Source: Calliphora vicina (lineage: Eukaryota > Arthropoda > Insecta > Diptera > Calliphoridae). Taken from it: 64,000 nucleotides of DNA. Shown one piece after another: positions 1 through 12,134 of this stretch. The stretch's first letter is position 1. Every line of letters begins with the position of its first letter. The position numbers were made by a program, and so were the translations under genes. Where the stretch lies: positions 21,703,701-21,767,700 of the forward strand of contig NC_088783.1 of the NCBI RefSeq assembly GCF_958450345.1. Direction: 5' to 3'. The notes under the pieces were generated by a model. That model ran no database searches. It saw nothing but the letters and a program-made list of their open reading frames with translations, and was not told the DNA's origin.

Positions 1-704
1 TGATGCGAAAATATGTCGCGTGACAAATCATAAAACAATAACCACTGCAAACGTTTCATTATTCATTATTCCATTTAAATTTATAAAAAATGTCTTTAAT
101 AAGTTTTCCAGTTCGCAGATTTTTGCATTTTTCTAGAAGCTGCCGAAAACGAGTTATATTTTTTGTCACGTTGGGGATATATATTCGGCTAATATATTGG
201 AAACAACAAAACATTGTGCTACAAATATGTTATCAAACAAAATTGTTAAAATTTCTGTACTTTTTTTCAATTCAAAGGCGTACGAATGTCGCGTTCGGTA
301 CCGTGGAAATGCCTATATGTAAAATATATGTTTTCGATTATGAATCTATTAATTTGACTAGTAGTAAAGACATAGTATTTGCATTCAATTCAAAAACCCG
401 AATTTCACTTCTCTTCCCTCTTGCTTTCCGCCATTACAAAACTACAAACCACGCTTTATTATTTTTTAATTTTTCTTTGTTTTTTTTTAATAAATAAATT
501 AAATTACAATTCAATTTTCTTATCTTAAATTGAAATAAATTAACGCATCTTCTTGTACTACTTTAAATAAATAAATAATTTCTTTCTTTTTGTATGTGTG
601 TGTCAAAAACTTAAAACTAAAATTTGCTTCGTCTTCGTCTTACTCAATTCAATATAAAGTATTTACACTATTACCGAGCATGCTAGCAAATTCACTTTGC
701 AAGC
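1..704. other. 3' flank and 3' UTR of the DUF4773 gene
   Basis: AT-rich sequence downstream of the minus-strand DUF4773 gene. The part next to 705 should be its 3' UTR; minus-strand AATAAA signals occur (for example TTTATT on the plus strand near 453). A plus-strand open frame at 90-497 is rich in F, I, K and L, resembles no protein I know and is not called as a gene. Nothing else is recognised. Confidence 0.4.
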
Positions 705-2127
705 TTAGTTGAAAAAATCCAGCAGACCATTGATGATATCATAAGCAAAATCTCCCTCGGCATCGGCAGCCTTCTTTTTCTTATTCTTTCGGGCTTTCTT
801 GGATTTTTTCGTTTTTGCCGTGGTATCGGGCATACTTTCAGGGGCTGATGTAGCTTCATCAGCTACTGCGGTAGCGGCAGCAGCTACAGGAGCTACAGTT
901 TCGGTGGATTCGACAGCTGCAACAGCGACTGTACCTTTGTCATCTTTACTTTCTACAGCGTTGCGAGCTGGTGCCAAAGTGCTTAGAGGGGCAATAGCAG
1001 GAGTAGAGTTGGCATTAGATTCTTCATCTTCGTCATCGTCTAATTCATCGAGTAAACCGGCTAAACTGAAACCACCATAGTCAGCATCGACGGGAGCTTC
1101 TTCTTCAGCATCATCATCGGCATAGTCGGTTTCACCATCGGCTCCGGTATCAGCATCATCATCAGCTTCTTCCTCTTCTTCATCATCCTCCTCATCCTCA
1201 TCGTAATCTTCTTCATCATCATCACCTCCAGCTTTAATAATAAAAATCAAAATAGAAATATAAATAATATAAACCCCTCCATGTTAACTAACCACCAAAT
1301 CCAAAGATATCATCATCGTCATCATCCTCTTCCTTATTGGTCTCAACCGGTAATGGCTCTGCCTCGGCCACTCTCAAACCCTCAGGACCAAATTTGAAAC
1401 AGGATACTCTCAATGCTGCCTCAACTTCCTCATCAGCTCTCAATTCAAAACCTAAACAGGCCTTGAAACTTTCCTTAGCTTTTTTTTCCTTAGACAAACC
1501 ATAGACACGTCCACAGAATTGTGAGTAACCACCAGGAAGACCCACACAAATGGGACGAGATTTCTTGCTCGACACTGTTCTGCTAGCCAAAGTCAAATCA
1601 CCATATTTCAAACTGATGGACATTTTCTCATTGCCCAAATAAGTCATTCTAGCGCAACCAGGACCCTTAACGGGAATGAAGGGCAAATTGAAGTTACGGC
1701 AACAATCACAGTAATTCTCGTTACATTTACAGTATTTAGCCAAACCATTAGCTTCTTCTTCAGCCTTGATGGGGGTAACGGCCTCAGCCACTGTTACAGG
1801 AGCCACAGTGGTGGCAACTGCAACAGCAGGTGCCACAGTAGATTCGGCTTGTGGTATTTCATTGGCAGATTCATCGATTATTTCATTTTCGCCAGCTTCA
1901 TCGATTATTTCATTGTCATTATCATTGACATTTAAAATGTCATCGGTAATTTCATCAACACCTTCAATTTTGGGTGGTAGAGGTGCTACATTAGGATCGA
2001 TTTCCTCGGGAGCCAAATCTAATTGTTTGAAATTTTCGGAAATTTTATCACCGCGACGATAGACAGCAGCCTGTGTGTGGCAGAGGCAAGCCAAGGCTAA
2101 ACACAACAGCACCAGAGTGTTCCGCAT
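705..2127 (-). CDS. Secreted acidic DUF4773 domain protein
   Basis: Two coding exons on the minus strand: 2127-1293 and 1231-705, joined across a 61-bp intron (1232-1292; donor GTTAGT, acceptor TTAAAG). Without splicing the frame stops at TAG 1288-1290 straight after FGFGG; splicing makes a GCT codon and continues in frame to 453 aa. Residues 1-20 form a signal peptide (hydrophobic LVLLCLALACLC core). After an acidic and Ala/Val/Thr-rich linker, a cysteine-rich domain spans about 132-249, with C133, C135, C140, C142, C143, C158, C194, C205, C224 and C243, in the pattern of the insect DUF4773 family. The C-terminal half is an Asp/Glu tract, then an Ala/Thr-rich stretch, a Lys-rich cluster and the end LLDFFN. 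Function is unknown; secretion is inferred from the signal peptide. The fused acidic tail is long for a DUF4773 protein. Exon structure is predicted from splice signals alone. Confidence 0.85.
1232..1292 (-). other. Short intron of the DUF4773 gene
   Basis: A 61-bp intron of typical fly size. On the minus strand it starts GTTAGT after a phase-1 G and ends TTAAAG before CT, so the split codon is GCT (Ala). This joins two open frames that otherwise look like separate genes and explains why the second frame has no signal peptide or credible start. Confidence 0.75.
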
Positions 2128-2166
2128 TTTTATGGGGAATATGTGAGAGAGTCGTTTAAACTAAAA
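2128..2166 (-). promoter_or_regulatory. 5' UTR with splice acceptor (DUF4773 gene)
   Basis: On the minus strand, a pyrimidine-rich tract followed by TTTTCAG ends at 2167, only 39 bp before the ATG at 2127. This is a strong 3' splice site and implies at least one upstream non-coding exon at higher coordinates. Its position is not established; a candidate TATA promoter and donor are described near 17655-17814. Confidence 0.5.
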
Positions 2167-2636
2167 CTGAAAAGAGAAGAGAAATATTGTAATTATTACT
2201 GGTTTGGAAAGCATGTATATTAGAATTTTTATAAACCATTTTCACAATCTCTGGTTGTTATTTTTTGTCGTGACGATATACTGACCATAGAAAATAGACA
2301 TAGAGCGGAAACTCTCCTGTCAAAGACATAACTCAGTTGTCAAAAACCTAAGTGGTGAGAATGTATTAGTAAAAAAAAACTATGTAAAAACAAAAACAAC
2401 ACTCGTATATGTGATTATTTTGAGTAATTTTTTTGTTTGAGTTTTTTTCTAGTTTCCGCTCTATGTTTCTCTATGATACTGACTGTTTTCATACAAAAAT
2501 TATATTAATTAAAAGTATAACGTTACGAAAATCGATAACCAGACAGTGAGAAAATGGGGATTAGTATGATTTAAAGAAGGATGTACGATTTGATGTATTG
2601 GGTGTATGACTTGCGGGATTTAAAATAGATGGAGTT
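2167..2636. other. AT-rich sequence, probably 5' intron
   Basis: No coding potential or recognised repeat. If the acceptor at 2167 is used, this is the start of the 5' UTR intron of the DUF4773 gene. Confidence 0.35.
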
Positions 2637-3400
2637 TCTTTTGAATGCTAATTTGAAAAAAAGTGCCGCTGAAGCACACTGACTGCTAACCAAATTCTAT
2701 GGTTTGTTCGAAGTGGTTTGTTCGAGTGGAGAAGTGGTGATTTTGAAGACAAAGATCGCCCAGGCCAGTCAAAAATGTTTGAAGATCAAGCATTGGAGGC
2801 ATTACTCCATAAAGATTGTTGTAAAACTCAACAAGAGCTTGCAAAATCATTGGGAGCTACTCAAACAGCAAACGTTTACGAGGAGCAGGCTTTATTCAAA
2901 ATCAGGAAAATTGGTTACCATATTAATGGAAGCCGAGAGAGCTTGGGAGACGGTTTTGCATGTACCAAACGAATCATTACTTGCCGAATCGACACCAAAG
3001 CCAAATATCCATGGCGCTAAGGTTATTTTCTGTATTTGGTGAGAGAGAAAAAGGGTCCTATATATTATGAGCTTTTGAAATCTGACCAGACCATCACAGG
3101 AAACCTGTACCAAACGCAACTGATTCATTTGCTCAGAATATGCGGCCATACAAACCGTAATATTCCATCATGGCAACGCTCGGCCACATTATGCAATACC
3201 TGTTAAAAACTATTTATAATAAAGTGGTTGGGAAGTTTTTCTTCACCCACTTTATAATCCATACCTTGCCCTGTCCGACTACTATTGGTTTCGATCGAAG
3301 CAGGACACTCTCTCTTGGATAGTCTTAACTTTGGAGCAGAGTATCCGATATTGGCTTGAAATTCAGAGGCGGACTACTTATTATACTTCGATTAATAATG
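2637..3400 (+). pseudogene. mariner transposase relic (copy 1)
   Basis: Plus-strand fragments in shifting frames read as a mariner transposase: an N-terminal piece SAAEAH near 2665, then the helix-turn-helix portion with DRPGQSK and FEDQALEALLHKDCCKTQQE (about 2750-2845) and ELAKSLGAT. Later come pieces around PNIHGAKVIFCIW (2998-3040), YYELLKSDQTITG and a decayed catalytic region with PTL before the third Asp region near 3240-3290. Several frameshifts and stops break it, so it is a dead copy. The same family appears at 61972-62340 and 63335-64000, all on the plus strand. Confidence 0.8.
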
Positions 3401-3454
3401 TTACGAAATTGCACTATCAATTTGAATTTAACGGTCTGTAACGACTGTTGCTGC

Positions 3455-4255
3455 AACATTCCGATATCTTTAAATTAGAAATTCCAAATATTGAAAAATT
3501 TGACTTTTGACCTTCACAATTTAAGGTTTAATGTTTTTCAATTTTAATAAAACTTTCAGAGTCTATTTATAATTATTTGGGCTATAATATTCTGAATAGG
3601 TTTTACTTAAAATTCATAACAGTAATTAAATAGAGCACATTCGCCAAAAAATGGCCATATAATTGGTTTTTCTCGAAAATTTTAAAATTTAAGTCGCAGG
3701 TACGGAAAAACTATAAGAGATATTTTCATAATTTTTTCATATTTTTATTCCCTATTATGTTCTCAATAAATCCCAATGAGATGATAAAAAAATTCTGAAA
3801 TTTTTTAACAAAATTTTTAAAAATTTGAAAATGGATTTTTGAAACTGCCGTTAAAAAATTTTTATTTGTTTGGTCATACCTGCGAATAGGTTAACGGTAT
3901 TCTACGAAGACAAAAACTCATATACAAGTAAATATGGATATATTTTAAGTAAAAATAAGCTTTTTTGACCTGGCGAATTTTTAATAACTTTAACACTTTT
4001 TGACCAATTTCTGTTTTTTATATCTCATTAGAACGACAATTATGTACACATTTCTATTCTATTAAATTAAATTGCAAATGTAATTTTTAATGCCAAAATT
4101 TTTACAAAAACTGAAAAAATGCATTTTTCCCCTTGTAAATGCATCTCAAAACTTAGAGGGCTTTTTTCAGTATGATTTTTTTTTACTAATGTTCACCAAA
4201 CTGGGGGGTGAGAATGGCCAAAATCCAACTTTCGTTTATTAAGGGCCACCCTACT
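3455..4255 (+). repeat. Dispersed repeat, copy A
   Basis: About 0.8 kb that matches, in reverse complement, the segment 18655-19500 with scattered substitutions. Shared blocks include AACTGCCGTTAAAAAA, GGTCATACCTGCGAATAGG and TTTTCCCCTTGTAAATGCA. No open frame survives. The family is not identified; it looks like a non-coding transposon body or an old non-autonomous element. Confidence 0.7.
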
Positions 4256-4699
4256 ATTGCAACATTCATCATGTTTATAAACATTTCCATCAGTAGAAGT
4301 AATTAACACTTTTTGTGAGTATAGCAACATTAAATTTTAAAGCTGCTAACATTAACATTAAAGCTGCTAAAAGCTCTAAAAAATAGAACATTCTAGTATT
4401 GTCCGTTAAGATAATTCATGAATCTGATGGAAGATAGCACTCTGTATATCAGCGGTTGCAGTCAGTTTTTAGCGTATTGTAGTCGCTGTTAGACTTAATA
4501 TCAACTATCTAGTCTTAACTGAGAATGACTAGTTGTGTAAATTTAAATAAATAAAGAGTTATAAAAATTTTAAACTTTTGTTTCCAATCAAAAGAATTAT
4601 TTTTGATTAAAGTAAATAAACCAAATTGATTTCGATAGACGTTTAATTATGAATAAGAACTTTAAGTTTTAATTCTAAAAGTTAAACACCAAAAAAAAC

Positions 4700-5480
4700 C
4701 TTTAAATCGTTTTTTAGTCCATAAAGTTGATTATTATTTTAAATTTCGTACCATAAAAAAAATTTCAAATATAATTTAAAATGTTGTTTTATTATTTTAA
4801 AATAAGCCTATTATTTTAAAGTCTTATGTACATTTTCAGCCTAACCACAAAAGCCTTAAAGTGGGTTTTAAGTCCATAAAGTTGACTTAATATAATTTAA
4901 AACATAATTTAATACGTTGTTGTATTATTTTAAAATAAGTATTTTATTTTGAACTTTTATGTACATTTTCACCCTAACCATAAAAGTCTTAAAGTCGATT
5001 TTAAGTCCATAAAGTGTACTATTAATTTAAATTTCGTACCATAAAACAAATTTGAAATATAATTTAAAATGTTGTTTTATTATTTTAAAACAAGCTTTTT
5101 GTTTTGAACTTTTATGTACATTTTCAGCCTAACCACAAAAGTGTTAAAGTCGATTTAAGTCCATAAAGTTGACTATTACTTTAAATTTTGTACCATAAAA
5201 CAAATTTCAAATATAATTTAAAACGTTGTTTTATTATCTTAAAATAAAATTTTTGTTTAGAACTTTTATGTACATTTTTTTTTTAATTTTTTGAAATTCC
5301 TTTTTTTTTATTTAAATTCATTCAAAAATATTTTCTTTTATTTGAATGTATGAGTTGAAAAAGTTTTGAAAGCTTATTTAAAGTATTTCTTATGGTACGA
5401 AGAAAACAAAAGTTCTATTTTAAAATAAAGTCGACTTTAAGTTTAAAATTTCTTTTGTGGTTAGGGTGAAAATGTTTAAA
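4700..5480. repeat. Tandem repeat of ~130-157 bp with an inverted end
   Basis: Four diverged tandem units begin with AGTCCATAAAGTTGA-like blocks near 4720, 4870, 5005 and 5160, each followed by TTCGTACCATAAAA and CCTAACCACAAAAG. At 5452-5475 the CCTAACCACAAAAG block recurs in inverted orientation (CTTTTGTGGTTAGG), with a GGTACGAAG partner near 5394. The whole therefore looks like a repeat-armed MITE or foldback element with uneven arms. Confidence 0.6.
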
Positions 5481-7249
5481 ATTAAATAAAATGAAGTTAG
5501 AGATGTTTCAAATTCAAGAATTCATTCCTTTCATCAACTGCTTCATACCGATCAATACAAGCAGAACATTTAACCCAGTTTATTTGTAATACATATAATG
5601 CATACATTTTTAAATTAACACTTCTTTAAAGCCAGCAGCTGTCTATCAATAATATATGGCATAAATAAATGTTTTTACATGGGCTGAAAAAAAACAGGTA
5701 CCACAATTATAACTGGTGTTAAGAACATGACTTGTACTTTATTTGGCATAACGACTTTAATAATAATTCTCAGTGGAATACAATGAAATCAATTTTTTTT
5801 TTTAATAAAGACAATTTTGTATATATTTCTAATAAATTTAATTTTGGTTTTGTTGGTTGTTATTGTAGTTTGATGTATTTGGTCACACACTTTCTAACAT
5901 TTTTTGTTTTTTTTGGTAACAACATAAAAATTTCACCATCAAACACACAAAAATTCTTTTAAAACTTTTCAACAAGTTTTATGTTGTGGGTTACAACTGA
6001 AGGCAGCCAGCTAGTTCCAACATTAACATTAGTAAGTTGTTCCACAAGTTCGTGTGCCCACCACCTAGTGGTTGAAATTTGAGGTGTGTGTGCGTCTGTT
6101 CCCATATGAATATTCATTATTACCAATTAGGTAACACTCACACGCTTACACACCCTAACCCACTAACTAAAGTATTAACCGTTTCTACGTGTTTTTAAAA
6201 CTTCTTGTAAATCTGGCCAGAAAACGTATTTGTTTCTTGACAAATATTTTTAAAATAAACAAAAGCCATATAGAGAAATATGGTTTAATAATTTCACTCT
6301 CGTTGTAGGTTTTAAAACCAAATTTAAATGTCTGCCGTCCGTCCGTCCTTCCGTCTATCAGCAAAATATGCGTGTAAATATTTATTTAATAATTCGTTAA
6401 ACATTTGGTTTTTTTTTAAAAAAACCATTTCGACTTCAAGTGTGTTTATTTGTTAAAAACAGCAACAACAAAATTAAAGTGGAGAAATTTAATATATTAT
6501 ACTTTTATTATTTCTGTTTAAGGTGCTGTTTGTTTTCTTTACTTTACTTTTAGGGAATTTCTATAAAATTTAATATTTTTGCGGAAGTGTGAAAAAAAGT
6601 GAAATTTTTTCCTATATACTTTCTTGACCTATTGACAAATTTAAATTTAAACCTCAAAATAACTTAAGTTTGCCTAACAAAACGGTTAATTTGAATATTT
6701 AAGTATTTTTATTTTTATATTTATTTTAACCAACAATAATGCTAATGAGTTTACATAATCACACAAAAAAAAAAAGTTGTATAAATGATTAGATAAACAT
6801 GACAAATCACAAAATATAAAAATAAATACATAAATTATTTTCGCTGTAAATCATAAATAATATTTGTCATCATCACCATCATCATCACATTCCCTTATTT
6901 ACAAAGAAAAACAAATCGAAAGTTTAGTTATTTAATTATTTATTTATTTCATATCAAAATATTTGTGTAAATCCCCATCATAAACTCTTAATACTCTAAT
7001 TAAGGTCATTTATCAATTTGATTATCGTTTGTATTTATCTAATCTGTTTTGCCTGTAATTGAGGACTCATTCATGTCAATGACTTCTTTCTTTCATTTCA
7101 ATTCATTTCAAATGTCTGATTATATAATTTAAGAGGGGTTTTTTGTCTGCATTAACTAAAAATAGTTAAGGCCAATTCATTAGTTAATTGCAAAATAGAG
7201 ATTAATATGGAAAAACACCAACTGAGTCATTAATATTTATGGTTAAAGA
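5481..7249. other. Unassigned AT-rich sequence
   Basis: About 1.8 kb with no recognisable coding region. The open frame at 5732-5962 is low-complexity (Phe, Asn, Val) and is not called. No transposon termini were found. Confidence 0.4.
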
Positions 7250-8450
7250 ATTTTTATGTAAACATGTTGCTAGCAACATTGTTCTTAAAATACTTCTTCA
7301 ATAGCAACAAAAAAGTTGCCCTAAACCTTTCAGAATCATGTCAAATTAAATAATGTTGCTAGCAACATTGTTATTAAAACATTTTGACATTCACCTAACA
7401 TTTAAATTAAATTGATTGAGTGATTAAGATTTATGGTTAAATAACTTGAGGTAAACATGTTGCTAGCAACATTTTTCTTATAATGTTTCAACTCACACAT
7501 TAACTTAAAATGCTAGCAACATTTTTGTTAAAACTTTTCAGAGTCACTCAACATTTAAAGTGAATTTGCTTATTAACTTTAAATACTTTTTCAATAGCAA
7601 CAAAAAGCTGTCTTAAAAATATATTGCCAGAAACAAGATCAAATGATTTTTATTTGAATAATAATATTAGATCTTAACCTGTTCAGACTGATGTTATATT
7701 GTTATATTAATTTGAGAATCGCCCAACATTTAAGTATTTAACATGTTGCTAGCAACATTTTTCTTAAAATGTTTCACCTTATAAATGAACTTGAAAATGC
7801 TAGCAACATTTTTCTTAATACTTTTTAAATACTAATCCAAAAAGCTACCTTAAAAATATATTGCCAGAAACTTGATAAAATGATTTTCATTTGAATAATA
7901 AAATTAGTTAATGTTGCTAGCAACATTTGTATTAAAACAATTTTAGAGTCACCCAACATTTAAGTGATTAAGATTTTTGGTTAAAAACCTTGAGATAAAC
8001 ATGTTGCTAGCAACATTTTTCTTAACATGTTTGCAACATTTAAACAAAATTTAAAAATTGACCTTAAATACTTCTTCAATAGCAACAAAATGTTCTGAAA
8101 ATTTAGCAACATGTTGCCAGAAACATGTAGAGATCAAATGATAATTATTAAATAATGTTGCTATCAACATGTTTCTTAAAAACTTTTCTAAGTCTGCCAA
8201 CATTTAAAGTGAATTTACATATAAACTTTAAATACTTCTTCAAAAACATCACAAATTCTACCACCTTGAAAGTATGTTGCCAGGAACTTCTTTAAAACAT
8301 TAAATTTTTTATTTAAATAATGAAATTAGTTAGCAACACGTTCAGACTAATAAAAAATTAAGTATTTTGGTAGAAAACAATGATATTAATTGTTTTTCCT
8401 TAAAGAAATAAATTTAATTTATGGCAACATGTTGCAGGTTTTAGTTTATT
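7250..8450. repeat. Array studded with a 16-bp perfect palindrome
   Basis: The palindrome ATGTTGCTAGCAACAT occurs perfectly at 7264, 7353, 7457, 7743, 7911 and 8001, with a one-mismatch copy near 8155 and truncated copies near 7510 and 7797. Between them other blocks recur in the same order: CTTCAATAGCAACAAAA (near 7295, 7590, 8080), TTGCCAGAAAC (7624, 7861, 8115) and CAAATGATTTT. This points to a diverged higher-order tandem repeat of roughly 240-300 bp. No coding potential. Confidence 0.75.
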
Positions 8451-8519
8451 AAATATCCAACAAATATTCCACATTAAATTTTAGTTTCTAAGTTTAACAT
8501 AAGTTTTGTTTGTATAAAA

Positions 8520-9567
8520 TTTTCAATTAAAATTGAAAATTGGGACATTTTGAGACCTGTTGGAAAATTCAAACATTATTTCAAAAATTTGAACTTAATT
8601 TCGAAAATTGTCTTATCTCAAAAAAATTAAATTTTTCTTGTTTTTTCCGCCATTTTTACATTGATTTCGAAATTCAAAATTTTATAAAAAATGTAGTTTT
8701 TTTTATAATATTTTCCATTAACATTGAAAATTAGTACATTTTGATACATGTTCGAAAATTCAAACTTAATTTCCAAAATTGTCTTATCTCAAAAAATTCA
8801 ATTTCTCATGCTTATTGTACTATACAAATATTTTTGTACTTTTCTGCCGTTTTCGAATTCAAAAGTCCAATTTTTTTAAAAAATTCAAAAATTTCTTTTT
8901 TTATAATATGTTCCATTAACATTGAAAATTGAAACATTTTGAGACTTTTTGGAAAATTCGAACATAATTTCGAAAAAAAAATTTTAACTTACAAAATTAT
9001 ATTTTACTTGTTTATTGTAAATATAAAAATATTTTTGTACTTTTCTGCCATTTTCACATTGTTTTCGAATTTCGAAATTAAATTTTTTTTTAAAAAATTT
9101 CAATTTCCTATAATATTTTTAATTAAAATTGAAAATTATGGCATTTGAGACTTTTTCGAAAATTCGAATTTAATTTCGAATATTGTATTTTATCTCAAAA
9201 AATTTAATTTCTCTTATTTATTGTAAATATTAAAATATTTTTGTATATTGCTGCCATTTTCACATTGTTTTCGAATTTCGAAATTCAAAATTTTTTACAA
9301 AATTCAAGAAAAAAACTTTTTCATTTTATTTTCGATTAACATTGAAAATTGAGACATTTTGAGACTTCTTCGAAAATTCGAACTTATTTTCGAAAATATT
9401 ATTTTTATCTCAAAAAATTTAATTTCTCTTGTTTATTGTAAATATAAAAATATTTACAATAAACTGTCATTTTTCTGTCATTTTCACATTGCATTTAAAA
9501 AAAATCCAAAAATTTCGTTTATTTTATTTTCGATTAACATAGAAAATTGGAAGATTTTGAGATATGT
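8520..9567. repeat. Tandem array, ~200-bp unit, five copies plus part
   Basis: Units start at the block ATTGAAAATTG-ACATTTTGAGA near 8532, 8723, 8921, 9128, 9341 and 9539, giving spacings of 191, 198, 207, 213 and 198 bp. Each carries TTATCTCAAAAAA, TTTTTGTACTTTTCTGCC and TTTCGAATTC. The sixth unit is cut by the foldback element after about 30 bp and resumes at 12135 (GAAAATTCAAAATTAATTTC). Open frames at 8540-8734, 8741-8932, 8939-9148 and 9359-9592 are by-products of this repeat, not genes. Confidence 0.8.
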
Positions 9568-12134
9568 ATATGGGGGATTTCATGTCAAGTGAACCAACTT
9601 TTGAAATCGATGTCTTCCGATCGGGATGAAATTTGCACCAAGGTTAGCTCTATTGGATAGTAACTCAGACACAATTTTTCAACAACATCGGTCGAGAACT
9701 CTCTGAGTTATAGGGGGTAAAATTTTGACAATTTGGTCAAACAGGGGTTTTTTCTTATCCATGTAACTTATTACCTATTGTTCTTAGCAAAATGTGTTCC
9801 AAATAGTATAGATAGCTATTTCTTCGATCTTTCGAAAAAAAATATTTAAAAAAAAAAATAAAAAATTTTTAATATTTTTTTTCCGAAATCAAAAACTTTT
9901 TTGACTTTTTTTTAAAATACGCTATTTTTTTTATTTTTTTTTTTCTTAAAATAAAGTTTAGATATTTTCCTTGAACACCTACTTGGTCGCTTAGTGGGAT
10001 GCGAGTGGGATATCTATCAAAATAAATATTTTGTAACTCAAAACATAAAATTTTTGACTTTTTTTGCAAAATCAAAAACTTTGTTGACTTTTTTTTCAAA
10101 ATGGACCCTTTTTTAATCTTTTTTTTTAGGTCAAACAAAAGCTTAGATATTATCCTTGAAGACCCTTTTGGTCGCTTAGTGGGATGCGAGTGGGATATCT
10201 ATCAAAATAAATATTTTTTAACTCAAGACTTACAATTTTTGACTTTTTTTTTGCAAATACGATTTTTTTTCCAAATGGGCCCTTTTTTTAAAATTTTTTT
10301 TGTAGTCAAAAGAAAGCTTAGGTCCATTTCTTTAAGATATTTTTAGTCCCTTAGTGGGATGCGAGTAGGATATCTATCAAAATAAATATTTTGTAACGCA
10401 AGACATACAATTTTTTAATTTTTTTTTGCAAAATCAAAATTTTTTTCCAATATGGGCCCTTTTTAAATTTTTTTTTTTTGCTCAAAAGAAAGCCTAGGTC
10501 CATTCCTTTAAGATATTTTTAGTCCCTTAGTGGGATGCGAGTGGGATATCTATCAAAATAAATGTTTTAACACAAAAATTGTATGTCTTGAGTTACAAAA
10601 CATTTATTTTGATATATATCCCACTCGCATCCCACTAAGCGATCAAAACCATCTTAAAGGAATAGGCCTAAGCTTTCTTTATAGCAAAAAAAAAATTACA
10701 AAAAGGGCCCATTTTAAAAAAAAGTCAAAAAAGTTTTTGATTTTGCCAAAAAATCAAAAATTGTATATCTTGAGTTACAAAATATTTATTTTGATAGATA
10801 TCCCACTCGTATCCCACTAAGGGACCTAAAATATCTTAAAGGAATGGACCTAAGCTTTCTTTTGACTAAAAAAAAATTTTTAAAAAAGGGCCCATTTTGA
10901 AAAAAAATTCGAATTTGCAAAAAAAAAGTCAATAATTGAATGTCTTGAGTTACAACATTTTTATTTTAATAGATATCCTACTCACATCTTCCTAAGTGAC
11001 AAAATAGGTCTTAAAGGAAAAGACCTAAGCTTTCTTTTGAGCAAAAAAAATTTTTAAAAAAAAGTCCCATATTGGAAAAAAATTTCGATTTTGCAAAAAA
11101 AAAATTAAAAAATTGTATGTCTTGCGTTACAAAATATTTATTTTGATAGATATCCCACTCGCATCCCACTAAGGGACTAAAAATATTTTAAAGGAATGGA
11201 CCTAGGCTTTCTTTTGAGCAAAAAAAAAAAATTAAAAAAGGGCCCATATTGGAAAAAAATTTTGATTTTGCAAAAAAAAATTAAAAAATTGTATGTCTTG
11301 CGTTACAAAATATTTATTTTGATAGATATCCTACTCGCATCCCACTAAGGGACTAAAAATATCTTAAAGGAATGGACCTAAGCTTTCTTTTGACTACAAA
11401 AACAATTTTAAAAAAGGGCCCATTTGGAAAAAAAATCGTATTTGCAAAAAAAAAAAGTCAAAAATTGTAAGTCTTGAGTTAAAAAATATTTATTTTGATA
11501 GATATCCCACTCGCATCCCACTAAGCGACCAAAAGGGTCTTCAAGGATAATATCTAAGCTTTTGTTTGACCTAAAAAAAAAGATTAAAAAAAGGTCCATT
11601 TTGAAAAAAAAAAGTCAACAAAGTTTTTGATTTTGCAAAAAAAGTCAAAAATTTTATGTTTTGAGTTACAAAATATTTATTTTGATAGATATCCCACTCG
11701 CATCCCACTAAGCGACCAAGTAGGTGTTCAAGGAAAATATCTAAACTTTATTTTAAGAAAAAAAAAAATAAAAAAAATAGCGTATTTTAAAAAAAAGTCA
11801 AAAAAGTTTTTGATTTCGGAAAAAAAATATTAAAAATTTTTTATTTTTTTTTTTAAATATTTTTTTTCGAAAGATCGAAGAAATAGCTATCTATACTATT
11901 TGGAACACATTTTGCTAAGAACAATAGGTAATAAGTTACATGGATAAGAAAAAACCCCTGTTTGACCAAATTGTCAAAATTTTACCCCCTATAACTCAGA
12001 GAGTTCTCGACCGATGTTGTTGAAAAATTGTGTCTGAGTTACTATCCAATAGAGCTAACCTTGGTGCAAATTTCATCCCGATCGGAAGACATCGATTTCA
12101 AAAGTTGGTTCACTTGACATGAAATCCCCCATAT
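9568..12134. mobile_element. 2.57-kb foldback-type element
   Basis: Perfect ends ATATGGGGG (9568-9576) and CCCCCATAT (12126-12134) open two inverted arms of about 1 kb, roughly 9568-10563 and 11139-12134. The outer ~280 bp of each arm is unique sequence; the inner part is tandem units of about 175-190 bp built on TTAGTGGGATGCGAGTGGGA. Four units point forward (near 9990, 10178, 10350, 10528) and seven backward (near 10610, 10795, 10975, 11150, 11330, 11507, 11690), so three backward units form the loop. The arms differ mainly in homopolymer length. There is no transposase, so movement would need one in trans. A TA target duplication fits the flanks but is not proven because the neighbourhood is AT-rich. 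Confidence 0.85.

Noticed and set aside
90..497. 135-aa plus-strand open frame
   Set aside because: Dominated by Phe, Ile, Leu and Lys, matches no family, and lies where the minus-strand DUF4773 3' UTR is expected.
799..1080. Plus-strand Ala/Ser/Val-rich frame opposite the DUF4773 gene
   Set aside because: It is the complement of a low-complexity coding stretch; the minus strand has the signal peptide and the splice-joined frame. The same holds for 1766-2062.
8540..9592. Four consecutive short plus-strand frames with similar proteins
   Set aside because: Their similarity comes from the ~200-bp tandem repeat. They are Phe/Ile/Asn-rich, with no recognisable domain.
9869..11833. Mirror-image frames with near-identical proteins on both strands
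   Set aside because: They are the two arms of the foldback element read on opposite strands, not genes.
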